A stretch of DNA of 64,000 nt from the NCBI RefSeq assembly GCF_036237315.1, contig NZ_CP108356.1:7321501-7385500 (forward strand), read 5' to 3'. The notes beneath the pieces were generated by a model. That model was not told the origin of the DNA. It was given only the letters and a program-made list of their open reading frames with translations, and did no database searches. Position 1 is the stretch's first letter; each line of letters begins with the position of its first letter. The stretch comes from Streptomyces sp. NBC_01351 (GTDB lineage Bacteria; Actinomycetota; Actinomycetes; Streptomycetales; Streptomycetaceae). Made by a program: the position numbers and the translations under genes. Of this stretch, positions 34,874 to 43,743 are shown one piece after another.

Positions 34874-35998
34874 ATGAGTGCTGCCTCCATCGCCCCCGCC
34901 TCCACCGCCCCCACGGCCTTCGCCGCCCTGTTCGCACCCCACACCCTGCGCTCGGTGACCATCCCGAACCGCGTGTGGATGGCCCCGATGTGCCAGTACA
35001 GCGCCGAGGCCTTCGGCCCGAACGCCGGCGTGGCGCACGACTGGCACTTCGCGCACTACGCGGCCCGCGCCGTGGGCGGCACCGGCCTGATCATCCAGGA
35101 GGCCACCGCGGTCTCCCCGGAGGGCCGGATCACCCCGTACGACCTCGGCATCTGGAACGACACGCAGGTCGAGGCGCTGCGCCGGATCACCTCCTTCCTC
35201 AAGTCCCGGGGCACCGTGCCCGGCATCCAGATCGGGCACGCCGGCCGCAAGGCGTCCACCGACCGCACCTGGAAGGGGGGCGCCCCGGTCGGACCGGAGG
35301 CGCACGGCTGGCAGACGGTCGCCCCGAGCGCCGTTCCGTTCGCCGAGGGCCACCCGGTGCCGCACGAGCTGACGCTCGATGAGATCGACGAGATCAAGGG
35401 CCGGTTCACGGCTGCCGCCGGGCGCGCGCTGGCCGCGGGCTACGAGGTCGTCGAGATCCACGGCGCCCACGGCTACCTGATCGGCGAGTTCCTCTCCCCG
35501 CACAGCAACAAGCGCACCGACGAGTACGGCGGCTCCTTCGAGAACCGCACCCGCTTCGCCCTCGAAGTCGTGGACGCCGTACGGGCGGCGTGGCCCGAGG
35601 AGCTCCCGCTGTTCTTCCGGATCTCCGCCACCGACTGGCTGGAGGAGAACGGCTGGACCGCCGACGAGACGGTCCGGCTGGCCGGACTGCTGCAGGAGCA
35701 CGGAGTGGACCTCCTCGACGTCTCCACCGGCGGCCTCGCACCCGGGGTGACCATCCCGGTCGGGCCGGGCTATCAGGTGCCCTTCGCGGCCCGGGTCAAG
35801 GCGGAGACCTCCCTGCCCGTGGCGGCCGTCGGCCTGATCACCGAACCGGAGCAGGCGGAGAAGATCCTGGCCAACGGCGAGGCCGACGCGGTCCTGCTGG
35901 GCCGGGAACTGCTGCGCGATCCGTACTGGGCCCGCCGCGCGGCCGCCGAGCTGGGCGGGGACGTGCGCATGCCCGAGCAGTACCACCGCTCCTGGTGA
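34874..35998 (+). CDS. NADH:flavin oxidoreductase, old yellow enzyme family (YqjM-like)
   Basis: 374 residues from ATG 34874. The FMN beta/alpha barrel shows IPNRVWMAPMCQYSAE, GIWNDTQVEALRRI, QIGHAGRKAS, VVEIHGAHGYLIGEFLSPHSNKRTDEYGGSFENRTRF and a C-terminal phosphate loop near VGLITEPEQAE and LGRELLRDPYWA. YqjM-type enzymes reduce activated C=C bonds such as enals, maleimides and quinones with NAD(P)H, often as a response to reactive electrophiles. The ArsR-family regulator downstream and the shared operator suggest induction by such compounds. Confidence 0.92.
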   Translation: MSAASIAPASTAPTAFAALFAPHTLRSVTIPNRVWMAPMCQYSAEAFGPNAGVAHDWHFAHYAARAVGGTGLIIQEATAVSPEGRITPYDLGIWNDTQVEALRRITSFLKSRGTVPGIQIGHAGRKASTDRTWKGGAPVGPEAHGWQTVAPSAVPFAEGHPVPHELTLDEIDEIKGRFTAAAGRALAAGYEVVEIHGAHGYLIGEFLSPHSNKRTDEYGGSFENRTRFALEVVDAVRAAWPEELPLFFRISATDWLEENGWTADETVRLAGLLQEHGVDLLDVSTGGLAPGVTIPVGPGYQVPFAARVKAETSLPVAAVGLITEPEQAEKILANGEADAVLLGRELLRDPYWARRAAAELGGDVRMPEQYHRSW

Positions 35999-36018
35999 TC
36001 CGGGGGGCGTACGACTCC

Positions 36019-36034
36019 TACGACGACTCTCGTA
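36019..36034 (+). promoter_or_regulatory. TACGA-N6-TCGTA operator in front of the ArsR gene
   Basis: TACGA (36019-36023), six bases, TCGTA (36030-36034), with an additional TACGA at 36010-36014 in direct orientation. It is 41 bp upstream of the regulator start and supports autoregulation. Confidence 0.6.
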
Positions 36035-36074
36035 CGATGGGAGCCGGAGCAGCCCGAGTGAGCGGAGCAGGGAC

Positions 36075-36434
36075 ATGACGGAACGGGACGCGGCCCGCAC
36101 GCTCGCCCACCCCGAGGCGGCCGGGATCCGCCTGGAGGGCGTGCTGCACGCGCTCTCCGACCCGGTCCGGCTGTCCATCGTCCGGGACCTCGACGCCTCG
36201 GCGGCGGAGCTGGCGTGCTCGTACTTCGACCTGCCGGTCACCAAGTCGACGACCACGCACCACTTCCGCGTCCTGCGCGAGAGCGGCGTCGTACGCCAGA
36301 CCTACCAGGGCACCACGAAGCTCAACTCCCTGCGCCGGGACGAGCTGGAGTCCCTCTTCCCCGGCCTGCTCGACGCCGTGCTGACGGGGGCGGCGGCCGA
36401 GGCCGGGCGGCTCGGCCGGGCGGGTCCCGGCTAG
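36075..36434 (+). CDS. ArsR-type winged-helix regulator
   Basis: 119 residues. HALSDPVRLSIVRDLDASAAELACSYFDLPVTKSTTTHHFRVLRESGVVRQTYQGTTKLNSLRRDEL is a typical ArsR fold with recognition helix KSTTTHHFRVLRESG. There is no metal motif ELCVCDL. Cys48 (ELAC) could be a redox or electrophile sensor. It is 76 bp behind the flavin oxidoreductase and shares its operator sequence, so it is likely the repressor of that gene. Its stop overlaps the convergent small gene by 4 bp. Confidence 0.88.
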   Translation: MTERDAARTLAHPEAAGIRLEGVLHALSDPVRLSIVRDLDASAAELACSYFDLPVTKSTTTHHFRVLRESGVVRQTYQGTTKLNSLRRDELESLFPGLLDAVLTGAAAEAGRLGRAGPG

Positions 36435-36868
36435 GGGGTCGCCGGCGGATCGCGCCGAGCCGCGTACGCATCGGTGAGGATGATGCACGTGCACCAGTCG
36501 CCTGCGCACGGGCTGCCGCGCTCGGCGCCATAAGGGCCTAGGCCGGCCATCAGGCGGAGTACCTCCGCTCGCTCCGGCGAGGAGAGAGCGGGCAGCGTCG
36601 CGCGGGGCGGCAGCCGCCAGGCGGCCGGGGCGTCCTCGATGTCACCGACGACGCGCGCGTCGGCGAACAAGGTGTACAGGGGATGCTCGGGGAAGTCGTT
36701 GAGCCGCAGGACCCACCAACATCCTCCGGCCCGGGCCGCGTAGGGGAATACGCCCGTGCCCGTCTCGCACCAGACGGGTCGAGGGGGCAGCGCGGGGGAA
36801 GGGTTCGCACCCGGAGTCCCGTGCCCGACCGGAGGTCCGGAGGCCGCCCTCCCTGTCGCATCCACCAC
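36431..36868 (-). CDS. hypothetical protein, about 145 residues
   Basis: The reading is open to 37024 but that would overlap the FprA-type gene. GGGAGGGG upstream favours the GTG at 36868 (or 36865). Recognisable stretches are WCETGTGVFPYAARAGGCWWVLRLNDFPEHPLYTLFADARVVGDIEDAPAAW and a Cys-containing end with CAGDWCTCIILT. It has no signal peptide or membrane helix. I do not assign a family with confidence. It is transcribed in the same direction as the ferredoxin reductase gene, 38 bp downstream of it. Confidence 0.6.
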   Translation of the reverse strand: MVDATGRAASGPPVGHGTPGANPSPALPPRPVWCETGTGVFPYAARAGGCWWVLRLNDFPEHPLYTLFADARVVGDIEDAPAAWRLPPRATLPALSSPERAEVLRLMAGLGPYGAERGSPCAGDWCTCIILTDAYAARRDPPATP

Positions 36869-36906
36869 TACCAAATCCCCTCCCGTGGCTCTGAGGTCGG
36901 ACCACG

Positions 36907-38265
36907 CTACGCGAGACCGGCGGCCCCCAACAGGCCCGCCCAGTCCGGGATCTTCACCGAGCCCCGGCCGAGGGAGCGCCCCAGGTCGGCCTCGGCCGTC
37001 TCGACGGCCAGCCAGCCCGGCCACTCGACCGGGTGCAGGCCCGCCGCCCGCAGGGCGTCCAAGGGGTCGCCGGCGAGTTCGCGCCGGGCCAGCGCGCCCG
37101 CGTCCTGGAGCAGTGAGGACGCGGATTCCTTGGCGCAGGGCCGGTTGGTGCCGATCACGCCCGTCGGGCCGCGCTTGATCCAGCCCGCCACGTACTCGCC
37201 GACCGAGGCCCGGCCCGCGCGCAGCACCCGCCCCGCCGCGTGCGGGACCGTGCCCTTCGCCGGGTCGAAGGGCAGCCCGGCCAGCGGGACTCCCTTGTAC
37301 CCCACCGAGCGCAGCACCAGCTGCGCCTCGATGTCCTCGTAGACGCCCGTCCCCGTCACCCCGCCCGTGCCGTCCGGGGCGGTCCGCTCGAAGCGCATCC
37401 CGGTGACCCGGCCGTCGGGCCCGCCGAGGATCTCCACCGGGCGCAGGTAGAACCGCAGCGCGATCCGGCGCGGGGCGCCGCCGGGGGCGGCGCCGGCCCA
37501 GCCGCGCAGCGCCTCCAGGTTGCGCCGGGCCACGGCGGGCAGGGCGGCGGCCACGGCCGGATCCGTGTAGGCCGGGTCGATGGCCAGCTCGGCCGGGTCG
37601 ACCACGGTGTCCACCTCCGGCAGCGTGCCCAGCTCCCGCAGCTCCTTGGTGGTGAACTTGCCCTGCGAAGGCCCCCGGCGGGCCACCATCGCCACCTGCC
37701 GCACCCCGCTCCGCGCGAGCGCGCCCAGTGCCGGCTGCGGCATGTCGGTCGGCGCCAGCTCGGCCTGCCCCCGGGCCAGGATCCGCGTCACGTCCACCGC
37801 GACGTTGCCCGCGCCGACGACGACCGCCGAGTCCACCCCGGGCAGGTCGAAGCGCTCGTCGACCGCATCCGGGTGCCCGCTGTACCAGGACACGAACGCG
37901 GTCGCGGAGTGCACCCCGGCGAACTCCTCGCCCGGGATGCCGAGCAGCCGGTCCCGGGCGGCGCCCACGCAGTAGACCACCGCGTGGTAGAGCTCCAGCA
38001 GCCGCTCCGTGGGCAGCTCGGGCCCGCCCACTTCGACGTTCCCGAGGAAGCGGATCCGCTCGTCCTCCAGCACGGTGCGCAGGCTGCCCTGAAGCGACTT
38101 GATCTTCTCGTGGTCCGGCGCGACCCCGTACCGCACGAGCCCGTACGGTGCGGGCAGCCGGTCCAGTACGTCGACGACCACGCCGGGCACTTCACGTTGC
38201 TGGACCAGCGTCTGGGCCGCGTAGACCCCGCTGGGGCCCGATCCGACGACGGCGATTCGAAGCAC
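36907..38265 (-). CDS. fprA: ferredoxin/adrenodoxin-type NADP+ reductase (FprA family)
   Basis: 452 residues. The FAD-binding start is LRIAVVGSGPSGVYAAQTL. Other typical segments are DVLDRLPAPYGLVRYGVAPDHEKIKSLQ, LGIPGEEFAGVHSATAFVSWYSGHPD, VVVGAGNVAVDVTRIL for NADP and the ending AGWIKRGPTGVIGTNRPCAKES. It passes electrons between NADPH and ferredoxins, for example to supply cytochromes P450. It is a housekeeping-type gene with no redox partner next to it. Confidence 0.93.
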   Translation of the reverse strand: MLRIAVVGSGPSGVYAAQTLVQQREVPGVVVDVLDRLPAPYGLVRYGVAPDHEKIKSLQGSLRTVLEDERIRFLGNVEVGGPELPTERLLELYHAVVYCVGAARDRLLGIPGEEFAGVHSATAFVSWYSGHPDAVDERFDLPGVDSAVVVGAGNVAVDVTRILARGQAELAPTDMPQPALGALARSGVRQVAMVARRGPSQGKFTTKELRELGTLPEVDTVVDPAELAIDPAYTDPAVAAALPAVARRNLEALRGWAGAAPGGAPRRIALRFYLRPVEILGGPDGRVTGMRFERTAPDGTGGVTGTGVYEDIEAQLVLRSVGYKGVPLAGLPFDPAKGTVPHAAGRVLRAGRASVGEYVAGWIKRGPTGVIGTNRPCAKESASSLLQDAGALARRELAGDPLDALRAAGLHPVEWPGWLAVETAEADLGRSLGRGSVKIPDWAGLLGAAGLA

Positions 38266-38317
38266 GGCGGAGCTCCTCCCGCAGGTGGTCCCAGCATGAC
38301 ACCGGCTCCCTCCGCCG

Positions 38318-39004
38318 TCAGCCCATCGCGCGCATCCGGTGGATCTCGGCGCTCTGCGTGGCGACCACCTCGGTGGCCATCTCCTCGACCGCCACGTTGT
38401 TGCCGCCGGCCAGTGCCTCGCCGGCCATCTTCAGCGCGCCCTCGTGGTGGGCGGTCATCAGCTTGAGGAAGAGCCCGTCGAAGTCGACCCCAGAAGCCTC
38501 GGCCAGCTCCTTGAGCTGCTGCTCCGTCGCCATGCCCGGCATCACGGAGTGGTCGTGGGCGTGCCCGCCGGTGCCGGCGGCCGGCGCCGGATGGAGGGCG
38601 AGCCACTTCTCCATCGCCCCGATCTCGGGGCCCTGGGCGGCCGCGATCCGCTCCGCCAGTCTCTTGACCCCGTCCGCCGAGGCCCGCTGCGGGGCCAGCG
38701 CGCTCATCGTCAGGGCCTGCTTGTGGTGTTCGACCATGCCCTGTACGTAGGCGTGGTCGGCGGCATTCGGACTGTCGTCGGGCTTCTCCTTCGCGGCCTG
38801 CTCGGGGGTGAGGGTGCGCGCCGCCTCGCCCGGTTTGCCGGGGGCGATCACGACGGGCCGTCCGTCGTCCGCCCGGTCCGTGCCGCCGTCCGCATCGCAG
38901 CCGGCGAGCACGAGCAGGAGACCGGCGGTGGCGGCCGCGCCGATGAAGCGGCGAAGCCGTTCCGGAGACGCCTTGCGGCCGCAGGGGGCTATTGCCATGT
39001 CCAT
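38318..39004 (-). CDS. DUF305 lipoprotein
   Basis: 228 residues from ATG 39004, or 38998. The signal GAAATAGLLLVLAGC carries a lipobox. Two DUF305 halves are visible: DHAYVQGMVEHHKQALTMS and LFLKLMTAHHEGALKMAGEAL, each with an HH pair. A His-rich link GGHAHDHSVMPGM sits between them. The His/Met pattern suggests metal (perhaps copper) binding in the cell envelope, which is inference. It is divergent from the LVIVD-repeat gene by 78 bp, a pairing suggesting a shared role. Confidence 0.85.
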   Translation of the reverse strand: MDMAIAPCGRKASPERLRRFIGAAATAGLLLVLAGCDADGGTDRADDGRPVVIAPGKPGEAARTLTPEQAAKEKPDDSPNAADHAYVQGMVEHHKQALTMSALAPQRASADGVKRLAERIAAAQGPEIGAMEKWLALHPAPAAGTGGHAHDHSVMPGMATEQQLKELAEASGVDFDGLFLKLMTAHHEGALKMAGEALAGGNNVAVEEMATEVVATQSAEIHRMRAMG

Positions 39005-39082
39005 GGAAAGGAAGATACTGCCGGGGTCCTGGTTCCGTTCCCACCCCGAACGGAATCGATCGGACTCCCATGGGAGGGCACA

Positions 39083-40570
39083 GTGACCTCGCACCACAGC
39101 AGGAGACTGCGAAAAGGGAGGGTGGGGGCGGTCGTCGCGGCGGCCGGACTCCTCACCGCGCTACTGGCGGCCGGACCGGCCGCCGCCACCCCGGACCCGG
39201 GCGACTTGGCGCCCGGCTACGGCAACCAGCAGGGCGGCGCGGGCATCGCCGCCGGCCGGGAACTCGCCCCGGGCGAGATACCCGGCCAGGACGAGATCGT
39301 GCACAGTGCCAATATCAAGCCCCTGGCCAACATCCCCTCGGCCGACCCTGCCGTGATCAATTCGGACATGGCCTTCCAGGGCAGGTACGCCTACGCGGGC
39401 AACTACAACGGCTTCACGATCTACGACATCGCCAACCCGAAGGCACCGAAGACCGTCACCCAGGTGCTCTGCCCCGGCGGTCAGAACGACATCTCCGTCC
39501 TCGGTGACCTGCTCTTCCTCTCCACCGACTCCTCGCGCAGCGACGACTCCTGCAACAGCGTCTCGCAGCCCGCGACGGAGAAGTCCTCGTGGGAGGGCAT
39601 AAAGATCTTCGACATCAAGGACAAGAAGAACCCCAAGTACATCAAGTCCGTGGAGACGGCCTGCGGTTCCCACACGCACACCCTGGTGCCGGGCGGCCGG
39701 GACATCTACGTCTACGTCGCCTCGTACTCCCCGAACGACGCCTTCCCCGACTGCAAGCCGCCGCACGACGGGATCTCGGTCGTGAAGGTCCCGAAGAAGG
39801 CGCCGACGCAGGCCGCGGTCGTCGGCTTCCCGGTCCTCTTCCCCGACGGCGGAAACCCGGGCGCACCCACCAACCCCGGCGTCTCCAAGACCACCGGCTG
39901 CCACGACATCACCGTGCTGCCCTCGAAGAACCTGGCCGCCGGCGCCTGCATGGGTGACGGCATCCTCTTCGACATCAGCAAGCCCGAGCAGCCACGCGTC
40001 ATCGACCGGGTCCAGGACAACGTGAACTTCGCCTTCTGGCACTCGGCGAGCTTCAACGAGCGGGCGAACAAGGTGGTGTTCACCGACGAACTCGGCGGCG
40101 GTGGCGGCGCCACCTGCAACGAGGCCACCGGCCCCAACCGGGGCGCCGACGGGATCTACGACATCACCGGCAGCGGGGACCAGCGCAAGCTCGTCTTCCG
40201 CAGCTACTTCAAGATCCCGCGCCACCAGGCCGACACCGAGAACTGCGTGGCCCACAACGGCTCGCTGATCCCGGTGGGCGGCGGCCGCGACATCATGGTG
40301 CAGGCCTGGTACCAGGGCGGCATCTCGGTATGGGAGTTCACCGACTCCAGCCGGCCCAAGGAGATCGCGTACTTCGAGCGCGGACCGCTGACGACGGACC
40401 GGCTCGGCCTCGGCGGCTCCTGGTCGGCGTACTACTACAACGGGCACATCTACTCGAACGACATCGCCAAGGGCCTCGACGTGCTGAGGCTCGACGACTG
40501 GCGCACCGAGAGCGCCAAGTGGGTGTGGCTGGAACGGCTCAACGTGCAGACCCAGCCCGAGTACCACTGA
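39083..40570 (+). CDS. secreted LVIVD-repeat beta-propeller protein
   Basis: 495 residues from the GTG at 39083 with GGAGGG before it. The signal peptide is RLRKGRVGAVVAAAGLLTALLAAGPAAA. Propeller repeats resemble the LVIVD family (YAYAGNYNGFTIYDIANPKAPKTVTQVL, GIKIFDIKDKKNPKYIKSV, GILFDISKPEQPRVIDRVQ, GISVWEFTDSSRPKEIAYF). A conserved HTHTL and several Cys (GCHD, NCVAHNG) may bind metal or form disulfides. No enzyme activity is established. The upstream divergent DUF305 lipoprotein is probably a partner. Confidence 0.83.
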   Translation: MTSHHSRRLRKGRVGAVVAAAGLLTALLAAGPAAATPDPGDLAPGYGNQQGGAGIAAGRELAPGEIPGQDEIVHSANIKPLANIPSADPAVINSDMAFQGRYAYAGNYNGFTIYDIANPKAPKTVTQVLCPGGQNDISVLGDLLFLSTDSSRSDDSCNSVSQPATEKSSWEGIKIFDIKDKKNPKYIKSVETACGSHTHTLVPGGRDIYVYVASYSPNDAFPDCKPPHDGISVVKVPKKAPTQAAVVGFPVLFPDGGNPGAPTNPGVSKTTGCHDITVLPSKNLAAGACMGDGILFDISKPEQPRVIDRVQDNVNFAFWHSASFNERANKVVFTDELGGGGGATCNEATGPNRGADGIYDITGSGDQRKLVFRSYFKIPRHQADTENCVAHNGSLIPVGGGRDIMVQAWYQGGISVWEFTDSSRPKEIAYFERGPLTTDRLGLGGSWSAYYYNGHIYSNDIAKGLDVLRLDDWRTESAKWVWLERLNVQTQPEYH

Positions 40571-40577
40571 CCAGGGC

Positions 40578-41198
40578 CTAGTGAATCGTTCCGCCGGCCG
40601 GCCCGCCGTCCGGCGGAACGCCCAGCTCCCAATCCAGCCCGTACCGCTGGAACAGCTCCGCCCGCAGCCGCGCCGACGGCATCGGCGCACCCGGCAGCAG
40701 CACCGCCACCACCGCGCCCATCAACAGGGCCCGCAGCAGCGGATAGTCCGCGTCCACGTCCGGCGAGCCGTACCGCGAAACCGTGTCCCGCAACAGCTCC
40801 GCGAGCCTCTGCTGCTCCGGGCACTGCACGAAGCCCTCGGCGGTGAGGATGCCCGCCATGTGCGTCCGCATCAGCAGCGGCTCGTCCCGGGCCAGTCCGA
40901 GGATCGCGTCGATCGCGCGCGCGAGCCGCTCCCGCCCGTCGTCCGTGCGCGGCTCCCGCTCCAGCGCCGCGTGCAGGGTGAGGTGCATCAGCCGGTGCAC
41001 GGCCGACTGCAGCAACTGCCGCTTGCCCGGAAAGTAGTACGAGACCAGGCCGCGCGCCGCGCCCGCCCGGTCGGCGATGTCGCCGAGCGTCGTGGCCTCG
41101 TACCCGCGCTCGGCTACGAGTTCGACCGTGGCATGGAGCAGCCGCTCCCGGGAACGTCTGCGCAATTCTTCATTGACCGATGGGCTGCGCGGGGACAT
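40578..41198 (-). CDS. TetR family regulator
   Basis: 206 residues from ATG 41198, preceded by CAGGAG. The HTH is LGDIADRAGAARGLVSYYFPGKRQLL. The C-terminal domain is all helical. Convergent with the LVIVD gene, only 7 bp apart. Upstream, a palindrome at 41217-41229 probably is its own operator. The next gene upstream (PAP2 phosphatase, same strand) is about 100 bp away. No obvious target gene is divergent from it, so it may act elsewhere. Confidence 0.87.
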   Translation of the reverse strand: MSPRSPSVNEELRRRSRERLLHATVELVAERGYEATTLGDIADRAGAARGLVSYYFPGKRQLLQSAVHRLMHLTLHAALEREPRTDDGRERLARAIDAILGLARDEPLLMRTHMAGILTAEGFVQCPEQQRLAELLRDTVSRYGSPDVDADYPLLRALLMGAVVAVLLPGAPMPSARLRAELFQRYGLDWELGVPPDGGPAGGTIH

Positions 41199-41216
41199 GC
41201 TTACTCCTGCGTTGAC

Positions 41217-41229
41217 TGGCTCGGAGCCA
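41217..41229. promoter_or_regulatory. palindrome upstream of the TetR gene at 40578
   Basis: TGGCTC-G-GAGCCA, perfect 6-bp arms around one base, 19 bp upstream of the TetR start and next to an AT-rich TATACT segment. Its position suits autorepression. Confidence 0.5.
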
Positions 41230-41301
41230 ATATACTCAGCGCACGGGGTCGCCTGCTCTGGGTGACACGGGGGATCGCCCAGAGCAGGCACACCCGAACC
41301 T

Positions 41302-41940
41302 TCACGGCCCGGCGGCGGCGGAGCCGCGCCGGCGGACCGGAACCGTGGTCACGAGAGCCAGCAGGGCCACGCCCAGCAGCCAGCCCCCGACCACGTCCGA
41401 CAGCCAGTGCACCCCCAGGTAGATCCGGGTGAATCCGACCCCGAGCACCGAAACGACGGCCAGCACCCAAGCGGCGGGTGCCCAGGCGGACGGCCGGGGG
41501 AGCAGCCACAGCAGCAGCCCGCACACCACCGTCGCCGTCAGGGCGTGGCCCGACGGGTAGGCCGCGTACTGCGCCGAGTCCACCGGGTCCGGCCACACCG
41601 GCCGTTCCCGCCCGACCAGCGCCTTCAGCCCCTGCTGCACCACCGAGGCCGCCACCACGGCCAGCGCCACCCGCCACGCCCGCTCCCGGTCGCCGAGCCA
41701 CCACAACACCGCACAGGCGACGGCGGCCAGCGCCCGCATGGTCCACGGGTCCCACACCCAGTCGCTCAGCACCGCCACCAACCGGGTGACACGAGGGTGG
41801 GTGACGGCATAGGTGTGCAGATCCCCGGCCAGCTGCTCGTCGTAGGACAGCAGTGGCCGCCACACCACCACCAGCACCGTCAGGACGCTCCCGAGCAGCG
41901 CGCATCCGACGCCCGCCCACCGCAAGTGATCGCTCCGCAT
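41302..41940 (-). CDS. PAP2 superfamily membrane phosphatase
   Basis: 212 residues with about five membrane helices. The three phosphatase motifs are KALVGRERP, YPSGHA and RIYLGVHWLSDV, including the catalytic His residues. Members dephosphorylate membrane lipids such as phosphatidic acid or undecaprenyl pyrophosphate, with the active site facing outward. The precise lipid cannot be told. Confidence 0.9.
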   Translation of the reverse strand: MRSDHLRWAGVGCALLGSVLTVLVVVWRPLLSYDEQLAGDLHTYAVTHPRVTRLVAVLSDWVWDPWTMRALAAVACAVLWWLGDRERAWRVALAVVAASVVQQGLKALVGRERPVWPDPVDSAQYAAYPSGHALTATVVCGLLLWLLPRPSAWAPAAWVLAVVSVLGVGFTRIYLGVHWLSDVVGGWLLGVALLALVTTVPVRRRGSAAAGP

Positions 41941-41984
41941 GCGGGTGATCCTCGCACCGGCACGCGCTCCGGACGCTCAGGCCC

Positions 41985-42923
41985 TCAGGCGAGGGCGCTC
42001 AGTCCCGGTACGAACGCGACCAGCAGGGGTATCGCCGGGAGCAGCGCGGCCAGCGCCGTGAGCCGGAGCCTGCGTGTCGCCGGAAGGCGGGGCTCCGCCG
42101 CCAGCAGCCGCCGCACCCGCTGGGGGACGTGCGCGTCGGGGGTCGCGCCGGGGCCGAACGCACCCCGGTCCTCGTTGAGTCCGACCAGGGCCAGCGCCAC
42201 CGTGAGCCGCCCGTACCGCCGCGAGGCCGAGTCGTCGGCCGCCAGCTCCACGAGGTGGTGCATCTCCGCCTCGAAGGCCGCGAACACCGGCACCTGAGGG
42301 AACCCCCCGGCCAGCGCCCGCGAGCAGTGCAGCAGCCAGTCGTGCCGGGCGGTCGTGTGACTCTGCTCGTGCGCCAGTACGGCGTCCAGCTGGCTCCCCT
42401 TCAGCCGCCCGAGCGCCGCCGTGGTCACCACCAGCCGGGGCGCCGGCCCCGGCAGCCACCACGCGTCCGGCCGCGGACCCTCCAGTACGACGAGCCGCGC
42501 ACCCACGGGGTCCTCCCCGGGCAACAGCGGGGCCCGCAGCAGCAGTTCGCTGTCCTGCGCGCGCCGCCGGGCCCGCGCCCGCAGCACCTCGCGCGTCAGC
42601 ATCGCCCCGGTCCACAGCGCGCCGGCCGCCAGCGCGAGCGCCGTGCCGGCCGCCCACGGGCCGCCGGAGGGGCCGAGGGCGTAGGCGTCGACCACCCCGC
42701 GCGGCGCGGAGGCGAAGAGCCACCCGCGGACCGCCTGCCAGGCGGCCGCCGCGCTCAGCAGCATCGACAGTCCGAAGCACAGGAGCACCGCGCCGACCAC
42801 GCACTGCCACACCCACAGCGCCACGACCGGCTCGCGCCCGGGCCACCGGGCCCGGGCCAGCAGGCGGGGAGCGAGCACCGCGGTCAGGGCGCCGAGCAGC
42901 AGCAGAGCGGCGGGGACCATCAT
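41985..42923 (-). CDS. M56 family membrane metallopeptidase
   Basis: 312 residues from ATG 42923 (42920 is also possible), behind GAGG. Hydrophobic helices lie at both ends and in the middle. The zinc motif is HEQSH in LDAVLAHEQSHTTARHDWLL, with the downstream Glu in LVELAADDSASRRYG. M56 peptidases (BlaR1/MecR1/HtpX-like) often cleave a BlaI/CopY repressor, but no BlaI gene is adjacent. The following DUF5134 gene on the same strand is a frequent neighbour in actinomycetes. Substrate unknown. Confidence 0.87.
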   Translation of the reverse strand: MMVPAALLLLGALTAVLAPRLLARARWPGREPVVALWVWQCVVGAVLLCFGLSMLLSAAAAWQAVRGWLFASAPRGVVDAYALGPSGGPWAAGTALALAAGALWTGAMLTREVLRARARRRAQDSELLLRAPLLPGEDPVGARLVVLEGPRPDAWWLPGPAPRLVVTTAALGRLKGSQLDAVLAHEQSHTTARHDWLLHCSRALAGGFPQVPVFAAFEAEMHHLVELAADDSASRRYGRLTVALALVGLNEDRGAFGPGATPDAHVPQRVRRLLAAEPRLPATRRLRLTALAALLPAIPLLVAFVPGLSALA

Positions 42924-43013
42924 GGACCTCAGCCTATGAGCCCCGGCTACCTGCGGGTACGGCCTCGGGGCATTGGTGACGCAGGACACGCCCGCACGTC
43001 GCCGTCCGCGCCC

Positions 43014-43556
43014 TCACATCGCGAGCAGCATGGCCAACATCCCCATCCCCATGGCCAGTCGGCAGGCCCGGGTCAACTCCGCCGAGCCTGTGGGCGGTGC
43101 GCCCGCCGGGTGTGTGACCGCGGGCCCCGCCGTGATCAGGCGGGCCCCGCCGAGCAGTACGTAGCCGGCGTAGTAGAGGAGCAGCACCCCGGTCAGCAGC
43201 GGCAGTCCGCCACTGCCACCATGCCCGGACCCGGACCCGGACCCGGATCCGGCGCCGGCTGTCAGGGCCATGTAGACCATCGCCAGCGAGCCCACCAGGT
43301 GGTGCACGTGGTGCGTCCCGCCCCGCAGCAGCCACACGGCGTGCAGGGCCGTTCCGCAGAACACCAGCCCGAGCACGGGAGCCTGCCAGCCGCCGCCGTG
43401 CCCCAGCGGCACCGCCATCAGGGCCATGCCGAAACCCATCACGGCCTCCCCGGCCGCGGCGCCGCCCGATCTCCGCACCCGCCCGAGGCAGTAGGCACCG
43501 CTCACCGCGCACAGCAGCACCAGCAGCCAGGCGGAGACGGAGGCGGAGAAGGACAT
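43014..43556 (-). CDS. DUF5134-like membrane protein
   Basis: About 180 residues from ATG 43556. An upstream GTG at 43571 is possible. Five or six hydrophobic segments, with Met- and His-rich stretches (GTHHVHHLVGSLAMVYMAL, CRLAMGMGMLAMLL) and a GSGSGSGSGHGGSGG linker. The composition suits metal handling in the membrane, possibly copper, but no function is proven for the family. It precedes the M56 peptidase on the same strand. Confidence 0.7.
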   Translation of the reverse strand: MSFSASVSAWLLVLLCAVSGAYCLGRVRRSGGAAAGEAVMGFGMALMAVPLGHGGGWQAPVLGLVFCGTALHAVWLLRGGTHHVHHLVGSLAMVYMALTAGAGSGSGSGSGHGGSGGLPLLTGVLLLYYAGYVLLGGARLITAGPAVTHPAGAPPTGSAELTRACRLAMGMGMLAMLLAM

Positions 43557-43743
43557 GGCGGAACCGTGCACGGCACAACCCCCCGGTCGATCGGCGCTCG
43601 TCGGCGTCACGGAGGTGACGGCCGACGCAGGAGACGGTCAGGGGAAGAGATGCCCTTCTCACGCGGTGCTCACGCGGCCCCGGGATACGCTCTCCCTGCC
43701 CTACCCGGCATGTCATATGCCACCGCGCAGAACGGAGCCCCCG

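Noticed and set aside
38339..39082. A long upstream extension of the LVIVD protein
   Set aside because: It would be antisense to the DUF305 gene. The GTG at 39083 has a good ribosome site and is followed directly by a signal peptide.
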